A program made the translations under genes and the position numbers. From Eurosta solidaginis (Eukaryota > Arthropoda > Insecta > Diptera > Tephritidae): DNA of 64,000 nucleotides. Of the stretch, positions 1 through 8,820 are shown one piece after another. Every line of letters starts with the position of its first letter. Position 1 is the stretch's first letter. Under the pieces are notes generated by a model. It did not search any database and was not told the origin of the DNA. It saw nothing but the letters and a program-made list of their open reading frames with translations. The DNA lies in assembly GCF_040869045.1 (NCBI RefSeq), contig NC_090324.1:56325346-56389345 (forward strand). Reading direction: 5' to 3'.

Positions 1-1
1 A

Positions 2-109
2 GAACAACCGATAGCAATAGAATCAGTTAGACAGGGCCATAAGGCCATAATGATAGAAGAATATAGACAAAGCCAAGCAAAATTAAAAAAGAGAGGAAGA
101 AAAATCTAA
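2..109 (+). CDS. C-terminal end of an unidentified basic ORF
   Basis: An open frame enters from the window edge and ends at TAA (107-109) after about 35 residues. The tail is lysine/arginine rich (ends LKKRGRKI) and the preceding part is polar and helix-prone. It precedes two further mini-ORFs and the Gag start of element M, so it may be leader coding sequence of that element, or the end of an older insertion. I do not recognise the family and too little is visible for a function. Confidence 0.3.
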   Translation, partial: EQPIAIESVRQGHKAIMIEEYRQSQAKLKKRGRKI

Positions 110-301
110 CTTAAGAAGGGCTGTAGCCATAATATATCAAAGAGTTAATCTTTCAACAAGCACGGAGGAAAGAATCCGCTTAAATAAGATTAGGCAATTA
201 AAAACTTATAAAAGGATTTTTTTTTAAGAAAAAAAAGAATTTTTTTAAATAAATGAATAAAAACAAAATTTAAAAGAAACCTTTGTTATATTTAAATTAC
301 A

Positions 302-505
302 ATGCCGACCAAGAACCCAATAACTTGGATTGAGAACAAAATAGAAAAAAGAGACTTAGAAAAGTAATTACAGTGGTTGAAAGGATTTTGGAAGGATATT
401 GGAATGACTAGTTAGCCAACTATTGAGGATGTTATTAATCCTATAACTAGAATCGAGGACACCAGACGCATGATGATAAGGTATAACCTTACAGATCATA
501 GATAA
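302..505 (+). pseudogene. Broken mini-ORF (68 codons) in the leader of element M
   Basis: A frame starting at ATG 302 reads through two stops (TAA 365-367, TAG 413-415) to TAA 503-505. The translation is tryptophan- and charge-rich (WIENKIEKRD, then LQWLKGFWKDIG), which looks like decayed coding sequence more than chance in this A/T-rich DNA. It lies between the basic ORF end and the Met-Gly mini-ORF, which suggests a row of small leader ORFs in an mdg1-type element. Function unknown. The family link is inference from position. Confidence 0.3.
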
Positions 506-572
506 AAATAAATAAAAAAAAAAAACAAAAAATAGAAGAAGGAACAAAATTTTGTTGTATATCTTTTTGACA

Positions 573-788
573 ATGGGAAGCCAAGAATCAAAAGTCACTA
601 ATCCAAATGCTAACGTGGTAAACACGGTTCAAACAATAGACCACACTGAAGCATTGGAAATCATAAAAATTTACCTTCTAGTTATTGTCGTTATTAGCGC
701 TGTGAACTTATTTTTGATATGCTATTCAACACATAAAAAAATTTTGAAAAAGTACCAGAGCCGAGCAGACCGTCTGGCCAAAGTCTAA
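573..788 (+). CDS. 71-aa Met-Gly single-pass membrane miniprotein upstream of Gag
   Basis: I chose ATG 573 over the in-frame ATG at 552 because it gives MGSQESKV, which fits an N-myristoylation pattern (Gly2, Ser6). The protein then has a polar segment (residues about 9-30), one hydrophobic span (about 33-52, IYLLVIVVISAVNLFLI) and a basic tail (HKKILKKYQSRADRL). The frame is intact to TAA 786-788. It lies about 60 bp upstream of the Gag start of element M, whose own product also begins Met-Gly-Ser. A membrane-anchored accessory protein of an LTR element is plausible. I cannot name a characterised family, and an orphan small host ORF is not excluded. Confidence 0.5.
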   Translation: MGSQESKVTNPNANVVNTVQTIDHTEALEIIKIYLLVIVVISAVNLFLICYSTHKKILKKYQSRADRLAKV

Positions 789-845
789 ATTCAAAAATAA
801 AAATAAAAGAAAAAAATCTTTTTCTCAGTTTACCTAATCGAGTCA

Positions 846-879
846 ATGGGAAGCTCTTCTCAACACACTTGTGGAATAT
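846..879 (+). pseudogene. Gag N-terminal fragment of element M
   Basis: ATG 846 opens a frame beginning MGSSSQHTCG that is cut at 879 by the left LTR of element C. The sequence right of C (5402-5450) and right of element A (21757 on) can be read as its continuation, so this appears to be the true start of the M Gag. It is only 11 codons; the assignment depends on collinearity. Confidence 0.45.
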
Positions 880-1082
880 TGTAACCTCGATGTTAATAAA
901 GGAAATTAGTATTGAAACGTTAGAATACTTCATTTATTGAATTCATTTACACAACAATATTTTAACTATAAAAACAGTGATTAGTAGGTCGCTCGAGTCG
1001 TAGGAAAAAGCCGGAAGTGCCGATCAGCTCGTGTAAGCGTTGCCACTTAATTGTTTACACAAATAATGTTTCTGTGCTACCA
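880..1082 (-). repeat. 3' LTR of element C
   Basis: On the + strand this repeat starts TGTAACCTCG and ends GTGCTACCA, giving TG...CA ends in either orientation. It matches 5200-5401 along its whole length with scattered substitutions and a one-base length difference. Because the genes run on the minus strand, this is the 3' LTR, next to the purine tract. Confidence 0.85.
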
Positions 1083-1085
1083 GCA

Positions 1086-1097
1086 CCTTCCCTTTTC
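1086..1097 (-). other. Polypurine tract of element C
   Basis: The minus strand reads GAAAAGGGAAGG three bases before the 3' LTR, the position and composition of a plus-strand priming tract. Confidence 0.65.
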
Positions 1098-1388
1098 AAT
1101 ATGTTTATTCGATACATTTTTTCTAAGTTGGCTTAAAACGGTCGACGGGTTTACGAACACGCTGTGGTCGTTTATAAGCTCTTTCTGACTGATTGTCGTT
1201 TTCACTCCGCATACTATGTCTTTCGTCTTAATGTGTTGTTGGTGTTACTTGTGGAGAAGGCACTGATGCCACAGCTGACGTATCGTTTGGAATATGCACA
1301 TGCACACGTGTGTCAAGGTTTGATACATTATCCAGTGCAGTATAATACAACTGAAATGCCTCTGTCAGTAGTTTGTCGTTACATTCGG

Positions 1389-2376
1389 TTACGTTTTGTG
1401 ATAACGCAGAATTTTCCTGATGACGTTTTCGAATTTGGCATGACATCGAATCGATTTACCATTCTGTAATCGTATATTATACATGACTTTTCCGATGCGC
1501 TCAATGATTCTACCTTTCGCCCATTTGTAGCTGTCTTTGTTTTTGTGTTCGCAAACAAAAACGAGATCTTCAATGTCATAGCACCTCTGCTTAGCACCAT
1601 GCTTTTTATCAAACTGATTCTTCATTTTAACTTGTCTGTCGCTTTAAATTTTAGATTCTGTGGGTACAGTTGGTTTAAGTAAATCGAGTTTTAGACGTCT
1701 CTCTCTTCCAATTAAAACTTCTGCAGGTGATTTTCTGTCATCATTCTGCTTGTTTGGTGTGGATCTGTAAACTTGTAAAAATACTAACAAATTTTGTGCT
1801 GTTGTCCCTTCCCCGTTCAGCTTTTTTAGTGCCCGTTTGAAGGTATCCACCAACCTGTCAGCCTGTGCGTTCAACATGGGATAGTAGGGACTACTACGAA
1901 CATGTTCAATGCCGTGTTCTGCTAAATATTGCTGGAACTCATGGCTGGTGAACTGTGTGCAATTATCCGATACTATTGTTTTCGGCAATCCGAATCTAGA
2001 AAAAATCTCATTCAAAATTGAAATCGTTTGCGTTATTGTAATCGATTTGGTTTTTATTATTTCTGGCCACTTTGAAAACGCGTCGATAACGATGAGATAA
2101 TAACATGAATCAATTGGACCAGCATAATCAACATGAAGCCGTTCCCAAGGCCCGGAAGTGCCAGGTTGGTAAATTTGTTTTTGTTGGCATCTTAGCTGCT
2201 GCCATGCAGTTTGAACAACCTTTAACCAAAGTTTCAATGTCAGAGTCAATGTTTGACCAGTAAACGTAGTTGCGTGCGATTGCTTTTTTATACTGTATGC
2301 CAGGGTGTCCACGATGAAGTACTTTGAGTACACGCTTTTGGAAAATGTTTGGTATTATGATCCGGCTACCTAACAT
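1389..2376 (-). pseudogene. Integrase of element C (zinc domain, DDE core, C-terminal tail)
   Basis: Minus strand, two or three frames. The zinc domain reads HRGHPGIQ...CSNC (2376 to about 2230). The core follows with DYAGP (first Asp), VIDAFSKWPE, SDNCTQF (second Asp), and ends QADRLVDTFKRAL, where the third catalytic Glu of DDE integrases is Asp (GAC). A basic C-terminal tail (QFDKKHGAK..., 1389-1625) matches the end of CsRn1-like integrases. Frameshifts separate zinc domain, core and tail. The enzyme would have joined cDNA ends to chromosomal DNA. The residue change and frameshifts make it inactive. Confidence 0.8.
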
Positions 2377-2658
2377 TAAGAGACCTTCGACGATGTTTAT
2401 GCTATCTCTTCGATTAAAGTATGCCTTGAAGTCATTATCGTGTAATTTGGGTGGTCATCCGTCGGTTACATATTTAAAAATTTTCGAAAGGACACTGTCT
2501 TTCGCGGTTTCAAATCGCACCATTTTGGCTGTGAGTGGTAATTTGCTAATTTAATCTCCTAAAATTAGCTTTATTTCAGATTCGAATTTAATTTCTGCGA
2601 TGAAGAATTCTTCTGAAGGGTTGAGTGTGTTGCTAATAAGGCGTGATAAGACATCAGC

Positions 2659-3139
2659 CTAACCGAAACTGTTTGTTGATATAAATTTTAACTCAAAGTC
2701 GTATGCAAGCAATTTTACTGTCCATCTCTGTAGTCTATTTGCTTGATGTGCACTTATTCCAGTTTTATTTCCGAATATAGCAAGTAGGGGTTTATGACCT
2801 GTTTGATGTGTAAACTTTCGACCGAAAACCATTCTGTGGAACTTTGTTAGTGCGAAAATAATTTCCAAAGTTTCTTTTTCTATTTGGCTGTAATATTTTT
2901 CTGCAGGTGTTAGCGATCGCGATGCATGACAGATTGCTTTCAGTGTTTGCTTCAAATTCATGAAAAATAACAGCTCCGAGACCGTAATTGGATGCATCGG
3001 CTGCTACTAATATACCTTTTGTTGGATTATAATGTGTTAGTAACAGCTTGGATGAAATAATATTTTTAAATCTACTAAAACAATTTTGGAGGACTTTTGT
3101 CCAGTGCCAGGCTATGTTCTTTTGTAGTAATTCATCCAA
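2659..3139 (-). pseudogene. RNase H of element C
   Basis: The minus-strand translation has VAADASNYGLGAVIF (first catalytic Asp), then after a frameshift SLTPAEKYYSQIEKETLEI (Glu motif) and a degenerate HQTGHKPLLAIF where TDHKPL is usual, so the third Asp position is changed. The end AYDFELKFISTNSFG resembles the usual tether before integrase, with a stop at 2659-2661. The domain degraded the RNA strand after reverse transcription. It lies directly between RT and integrase. Confidence 0.75.
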
Positions 3140-3790
3140 GGGACCTCGATATTTCGCATGTGGCTGATAAACTTTCTGTAAAAATTTATTGCGCCTAAAA
3201 ATGATTTTAACTCGGATTGATTTGTTGGCGGGGGTATATTTTTAATTGAATCAATGTGCTTTGGATCAGGACTTATGACATCTTCATCTAGAACGTAGCC
3301 TAAATAAGACATTTTAGAATAAGAAAATTTGCACTTTTCTAGTTTCAATTTGAAATCCGTATTGTTGTATTCGGAGAAAGACTTCGTGCAGATTTGCGTC
3401 GTGTTCTGCTTGGTTTTTACCCGAAACAAAAATATTATTAATGTTGGCTGCCGCGTTGGGCAACCCAGCTAGCATCTGATCCATTATTTGTTGAAAAATA
3501 GCTGGAAGTGTCTTCACACCGAACACCAATCGATTATATCTGAATAAACCGATGTGTGTATTTATTGTGAGAAGCTCTTTAGAAACGTCGTCAACCTCAA
3601 CTTGAAGGAATGCATCAGATAAATCGATATGGCTGAACACTGTGGCGATGCTGAGCTTAGCAAATATATCCTCAGGTAGAGGCAATTGATATTGGTAAGT
3701 TTCTAAGGCGCTGTTGAGCCCTGTGGAAAAATCAGCGCATATACGAATACTGCCGTTCGGCTTCTCTATTACAACAATTGGCGCTGCCAA
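3112..3790 (-). pseudogene. Reverse transcriptase of element C, catalytic motif lost
   Basis: Minus-strand RT: KPNGSIRICADFSTGLN, LPLPEDIFAKL, FSHIDLSDAFLQV (motif A Asp present), YNRLVFGVKTLPAIFQ, and then NINN at 3434-3445 where Y-x-D-D is required. Both metal-binding aspartates are asparagine codons (AAT). Downstream is LGYVLDEDVISPDPKHI and the thumb-region LKSFLGAINFYRKFI. A frameshift near 3320 splits the domain. It is recognisably a Ty3/gypsy RT but cannot be active. Confidence 0.85.
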
Positions 3791-3883
3791 GTCGGAGTAA
3801 TTAACAGGCGAAATAACGTTAAGATCTTGCTGTCTCCGTCATTCTGATTCAACCAGATGTTGAATTGCATAAGCGACGGGCCG

Positions 3884-4330
3884 CTAAGGTTGAAAAACAG
3901 GTTGACATTTCGTCTTAACAACTAAATGCGCTTTAGTATTATTACAGAGGCCTAGTTGATTATCGAATAGTGCTGGAAACAAATCTTTAGGTAGTGATTT
4001 GTCAAACGATTTATATACTGGAACTATACTTGCCTGGTTTCTTGAAGAAATATGCTTGCAAATAGTACTAAGAGGCGTATTCTCCAGTTGGAATGCAGAT
4101 ATCCAATTCAAACCGAACACATTAAGATTTATCGTAGTTACAAAACACGTCAATGATTTTATTGTTCTCTTTAATTCGACTTTACACGCAAATTGTGCTT
4201 ATAAGGGTAATTCACCAGTTGCGCATCTTTCGGTGGGTGTAACTTCTCTGATTTTTGTTAAACCAAATTTATCAAAATTATCTTTCGAAATTATGGTGAT
4301 ATCCAATGCTGTAATTGCATTTCAACATTG
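3884..4330 (-). pseudogene. Protease and linker of element C
   Basis: Following Gag, the minus strand reads ITALDITIISKDNF, the position of the aspartic-protease motif where gypsy elements have DTGSDITIIS. The catalytic Asp and following Gly are replaced. Downstream is FGLNWISAFQLENTPLS, resembling the linker in CsRn1/Mag-type pol. Stops and a frameshift interrupt it. Confidence 0.6.
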
Positions 4331-5175
4331 TTGATTTTCATGTTGACATATTTACGTTGTGAAGTTATGCTGTTTGTTTGATATATACTGTTAATTGATT
4401 GAATTGTTGATTTAGATTTTATTTTGCAATAACTTTCTTTGTGTCCCACTTTGTAACATTTTTTGCAGATATGACTTTTGTAAGTGCAATTGCGCACGTA
4501 GTGCATCGCTCCACAAAACCAACAAGGTGTTATTGGCTTTTTTAGTTTAAGTTCGTTGTTGTTGTTCTTGGCAGACAATTTGTTTACTTGAGTGATTTCG
4601 CGACTTTTGCTTTCCACTAATGCATTGGCTGATTTCAAGTTAATAATTCGTTGGCATTCTCGAGAGAGTGTGTCCAAATTAATTTTTTCGGCTTCTGTGG
4701 CCAATTTATTTAACATTCGGGTTCTTATTTCGAAATCTGATTCGGCTTTAAGTGCCATTACGAATATTAAACATTTGAATTGATCCAATGTTATGCTATT
4801 TAACTTGAAATTTTCACACTGCTTGTTGACCTCAGCAGCGTATGTGGCAAAATCCATGTGTTGCGCTTTTGTCATTTGTAAACAATTGTAGCGCATGCTG
4901 AATTGGGATTTTTGATTCCCACATAATTGCTTTAATTTATCTACAGTGCAGGCGAAGTCGAATTCCCTTGAGTGCTTGTGTAAAATGTAGTTAATATACT
5001 TGCTGTGAACGTTTGTGTTGAGCTTCCTTAATAAGAGTCTGACTTTAGCTGCGTCATCGAGCTTATTTGCATCTATTAAAAACAAATCCTCGTAGCGAGC
5101 GTACCACGTTTCAAAAGTTAGGTTATGTTCTGGGTCGTATATGAATTCAGTGATGCTAGATGCTAATGTGTCCAT
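4291..5175 (-). pseudogene. Gag of element C with two zinc knuckles
   Basis: The frame is open from about 5196 but its first ATG is at 5175, giving MDTLASS; the upstream codons overlap the primer site, so 5175 is the likely start. The protein has a helical capsid-like part (WYARYEDLFLIDANKL, VRLLLRKLN) and two C-terminal zinc knuckles: CWFCGAMHYVRNC and CKKCYKVGHKESYC. Gag packages the RNA genome into particles. The frame runs on toward protease before a stop. It is the best-preserved gene of this element, about 295 residues. Confidence 0.8.
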
Positions 5176-5184
5176 TGTTCGCCA

Positions 5185-5195
5185 CCTCGTCGCCA
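5185..5195 (-). other. Primer-binding site of element C (tRNA-Ser type)
   Basis: The minus strand reads TGGCGACGAGG, four bases inside the 5' LTR. It matches what I recall as the complement of the 3' end (with CCA) of a Drosophila tRNA-Ser. The tRNA identity is from memory. Confidence 0.55.
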
Positions 5196-5199
5196 CTAT

Positions 5200-5401
5200 T
5201 GTAACCTCGATGTTGATAAAGGAAATTAGTATTTAAACGTTAAAATATTTCATTTATTGAATTCATTTACACAACAATATTTTAACTATAAAAACAGTGA
5301 TTAGTACGCCGCTCAAGTCGTAAGAAAAAGTGGGAAGTGCCGATCAGCTCGTGTAAGCGTTGCCACTTAATTTTTACACAAATAATGCTTCTGTGCTACC
5401 A
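5200..5401 (-). repeat. 5' LTR of element C
   Basis: Direct repeat of 880-1082, same TG...CA ends, on the Gag-proximal side of the minus-strand element. Differences from the other LTR include substitutions in the first 40 bases and a short deletion in the TTGTTTACAC stretch, so the insertion is not recent. Confidence 0.85.
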
Positions 5402-5450
5402 AAATGGGAGAAAAGACTTTGGCAGAAAAGTCTTATAAATGCATTAATAA
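5402..5450 (+). pseudogene. Gag fragment of element M between insertions C and A
   Basis: This 49-bp island lies between the right LTR of C and the start of element A. Read in the frame expected from the M Gag start it is open and basic/tryptophan-containing (KWEKRLWQKS). Its right end shares TAACAA with the sequence right of element A, consistent with a target duplication. Very short, so support is positional. Confidence 0.4.
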
Positions 5451-5883
5451 CAAGTAATGAAGGCTAAGTTCGGGTGTAACCGAACATTACATACTCAGTT
5501 GAGAGCTGTGGAGACAAAGTAAGGGAAAATCACCATGTTGTAAAACGAACCTAGGGTAACCCTGGCATGTGTTTGTATGACATGTGTATCAAATGAAAGG
5601 TATTAAAGAGTATTTTAAAGGAAGTAGGCCATAATTCTATAGAAGGACGCCATTTAGGGATATCGCCATTAAGGTGGACCAGGCCTGACTCTAGAATTTG
5701 TTTGTACAATATGGGTATCAAATGAAATGTGTTAATGATAATTTTAAAAGGGAGTGGGCCTAAGTTCTATAGGTGGAGGCCTTTTCGAGATATCGCCATA
5801 AAGGTGGACCAGGGGTGACTCTAGAATTTATTTTGTACGATATAGGTATCAAATGAAAGGTATTAATGAGTATTTTAAAAGGG
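5451..5883 (+). repeat. Element A, left part: hairpin head and first 130-bp core units
   Basis: It starts with the CAAGTAATGAAGGC head, then GTTCGGGTGTAACCGAAC, a perfect 6-bp hairpin (GTTCGG/CCGAAC), then ACTCAGTTGAGAGC, whose inverted counterpart occurs at the far right end (21720-21756). About three copies of a 130-bp unit follow (TATCAAATGAAAGG...GGTGGACCAGG). Element G is inserted at 5883/5884 in a core unit, so A continues at 19475. A shorter relative is at 53879-54412. Confidence 0.75.
5880..5883. other. Target-site duplication of element G (AGGG)
   Basis: AGGG directly precedes the 5' LTR and is repeated at 19475-19478 directly after the 3' LTR. A 4-bp duplication with TG...CA LTR ends is standard for Ty3/gypsy integration. 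Confidence 0.75.
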
Positions 5884-8797
5884 TGTACCATGGGTACATG
5901 CATGCACCTTATTCACCCTCACATAAACACAGTTTCCCCTTGTTTTTTAAAATTCTTCTACTTTTGCTTTCTTTTAAATTTTCATATAGAACACCCTGTA
6001 GTTCTCAACACTATTCTAAGATTAACATCCTTCAAAATCGAAAATTATCGGTAATCTATATGTCAATTACTACCTCATTGGTCTCGGCCTTATATCCGGC
6101 CCGAAAATCGTTCTTTTCCTGAAGAACCATCGTGCTTAGCAGATCGTAAGTGTGGAAGTGTAGTTAGTAAACCAAGTGTCCAATTTAACTCGAAAATTTA
6201 ATATAAATCGCGAGTGCTAATTTAACTAACTCACTTCCCACCACCACTACATTCCCTGCAATCAAATTAAACCCAACTTAAAGAAATTGGTAAGAAAGGC
6301 TCTAAAACTTAAATCAAAGTTATGTGTTGTGTTAAAAGTGTCTAAAGTGAAATCCCTCTTTTAGGCTACCTAACTGAGGCCCTCCAAGCGCAGCCTGAAT
6401 AACGTGCGCAAAAGTGTTGTTGCGGCCGGAATCAATCACCAGTTGAATGCCCCAAAATAATGCCCAAATGTATGCCGAAAAATAGTGGCCGAATCTGACC
6501 ATACGCACCCAATGCGAAGCCTTATCACAACAAATTCCGGTTCCAGTAAAAATTTAATCTTAGCCTTCAAGACAATTTTCCTATGTATCCTACATACTTA
6601 TATCTAACTTGTCAATTTTCAACGTTAATATAAAAAGTTTGAATATAAGTGAGCCAGTGGAAAAGGCGGTTTTCCACTTTATCATTAAGTTCTAGTGATT
6701 CGGGATCACTAGAAACGGACCTAGAAAAAAATCCTAATTAATTAAACAAAAAACAATTTACCTACAACCATTTAGTTAAGGAATTGTTAAGAGGGTTTTA
6801 GCTTTGATAATTGTAACCCCTAAACATGTAAAAGTTAAGTTTATAACCAGCGCGGTTTTACCCGATAGTGGAAAAGGCGGTTTTCCCTTTCAGATCCGAA
6901 ATCACCAGAGACCAGAGTTAGAAGACCGGCATTACAATGTAAAAATAAAATCCAGGGATTTGGATTCCAGTTGCATGTAGATGTACATGCGCATACTTAC
7001 TTTGTCATAACCTACAACGAACATCTTCAATTATACTTACTACTAATTTTATCTTTAGTTCTTGAATATTCGTCTCCTGAAAACATGAATTATACTTACC
7101 TTTAGAGTTACCTGCTAGTCTAAATAATTATACAAAGCAAACCTAAGCACAAAGGAATGAATTTGCCATAATACCTACTCTCACTGGTTTGGCTTAATTC
7201 TTACCCCTATGTAACCTTTTGAATAGAGTAAGAAAATAGTTATTAATAATTAACTTCATTTCAAATAATTATACCCTAGCCAGGAAGGGAAGAAGAAGAA
7301 CATCCTAATAAATGGATTTTTTTTTTTTTTTTTTGAAGAAACTACAATAGAACCATCTTCCTAGGTTCCTACATATCTAAATAGTGTTAATTGAGTTTGT
7401 AATAACCTTTAATCAAATCGTTATACTTACCTTTGAACCATGAACATTAGGATAATTTTATTATAACTATGTTATTGCATTTCAACAACATAGCTACTCG
7501 ATGTACATTAACATAAAAGAAAACCATATGATCAGCTGTTAAACTAACCTAATTCCACAAGATGTTGTAAATCATCATCCATTTTATTAATTTCCGGATC
7601 GCTCTTTTGAGAAAAAGATCGAAGAAATCAAAAACCAACACTTTGAAATTGTCAATGTTTGGGAGACTCTCTTAGCTCCAATTGCTCACCATTCTCTTAA
7701 ATAAATTTTTTTTTGCTGGCGCTCCGGTCGGCGGCGGTTATTCTTTGACACCTTTTATGCGCCCTTCGCAAACCTTATATACCATATTGGCCATAGAAAT
7801 AACCACACCTAACTGTTAAGGTAAATTTGGTTGGATAAAATAAGTTATAATATTTGAAACATATGAAAGTGCACCAGCAGCTGCGTACCAAGCAAGGAAG
7901 ACCTTCTTCGCTTCGTTGGACAGCGTCGTAGTAAGCAAACCATTACCACTGGAAAACATGTAAGTAAGTTCACTTATTTCATTTTATCCACCAACCTACT
8001 AAGTATACATAAATGCTACGATAGAGAACGTAAGTGACATGTACTTACATACATAACCAACTTATGTATGTACGTGCATATATGCACATGGGTGCAAGCT
8101 TTCTTTCTTTGTTGTTCGCATCCTTTTTAAGTACTTTCGTACATTCATATGAATACCCATCTCCCGTGTGGAGTTCGAATCATCTCATGGTAAAACCAAG
8201 AGAATTAGAGGAATAATTTTTGTTTTGGTTTCTTAATCTTTACACTGAAACGCCAAGATTTCGTGAGTGGCAAGGTCGCCGAACTCATAAAATATATAAT
8301 TTACATATTGTTGAGGTAGGTTAGTTTTTTCTGTCTGATCAATACCGAAGAAAAAAAAGTTAGTTGTTACGGATATAAATTAAGATATTGGTGATTAATT
8401 CTACGATTAGATTGCCACCTACACTAAGTCTAACATACATTTAAATTTCTTTAACCTATAAGGAAAATGAGCTGAACTGTAATAAAAATTTGTAAATATG
8501 AAATTGTAAATTTAATTGTTTTGGTCTAATTCCATTGTAGTGTGGTTGGTCTCTTGGGGCTTTATTAACAGCTTTAAAGCCATGGTAGGGTGGGTTAAGA
8601 GAAGCCGCCAAAATAAGATACGCGCTGCTAGTTATGGGGTTTCCAGGCATAGTTTGTGGTACTCAGGCTTTCCTGTAGCTTTTCGTTAGTGTGCAAAGTT
8701 TAAGTTCTTGTTCGGCCCCCGAGCTGACAGATGGTGGCTTGGTTCGGTAAACGCTAGGCAAGCCCATCTTAAGGAAGAGCCGAAGGCGCCCGTAACA
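5884..8797 (+). repeat. 5' LTR of element G (2914 bp)
   Basis: It starts TGTACCATGG and ends CCGTAACA. It aligns along its length with 16469-19474 and with the third copy at 31984-34986. Relative to the 3' LTR it lacks a 70-bp hairpin block near the end (present at 19354-19424) and a 13-bp piece near its start, plus scattered substitutions. It contains short perfect hairpins (6656-6713), a T tract (7317-7334) and no convincing gene; small ORFs such as 8034-8216 are not distinct. Nearly 3 kb is unusually long for an LTR. Confidence 0.8.
6656..6713. other. Pair of perfect 9-bp-stem hairpins in the G LTR
   Basis: AGTGGAAAA-GGCGG-TTTTCCACT (6656-6678) and TCTAGTGAT-TCGGG-ATCACTAGA (6691-6713) are perfect inverted repeats with 5-base loops, 12 bases apart. 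A third related hairpin (GGAAAAGGCGGTTTTCC) lies at 6869-6885. They recur in the 3' LTR copies with one change in the second stem. They may be RNA structure or protein sites; function unknown. Confidence 0.6.
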
Positions 8798-8802
8798 AAA
8801 AA

Positions 8803-8820
8803 TGCCGCCCGAGCAGGTAC
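8803..8820 (+). other. Primer-binding site of element G (tRNA-Lys type)
   Basis: Five bases after the 5' LTR the sequence TGCCGCCCGAGCAGGTAC matches the tRNA-Lys3 primer site known from lentiviruses and from Osvaldo/Ulysses at 15 of 18 positions. The position is right and the mismatches fit a decayed copy. Confidence 0.7.

Larger units (their letters stand above)
880..5401 (-). mobile_element. Element C: CsRn1/Mag-like Ty3/gypsy LTR retrotransposon (minus strand)
   Basis: Two near-identical 202-203 bp direct repeats (880-1082 and 5200-5401) flank a minus-strand Gag, protease, RT, RNase H and integrase in the order of Ty3/gypsy elements. A tRNA-Ser-type primer site (5185-5195) and a purine tract (1086-1097) sit at the expected ends. 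The Gag has two zinc knuckles in the style of the CsRn1 and Mag groups. The flanking tetranucleotides (atat left, aaat right) are at best a one-mismatch 4-bp target duplication. C interrupts the Gag start of element M. The protease, RT and integrase active sites are altered, so it is dead. Total length is about 4.5 kb. Confidence 0.85.

Noticed and set aside
368..933. Minus-strand ORFs (368-625, 694-933)
   Set aside because: They are T-rich or Phe/Leu-rich shadows of the + strand leader ORFs and show no domain.
8034..8216. 60-codon ORF conserved in all three G LTR copies
   Set aside because: Conservation equals that of the surrounding LTR and the peptide shows no recognisable domain. Homology of the LTRs explains it.
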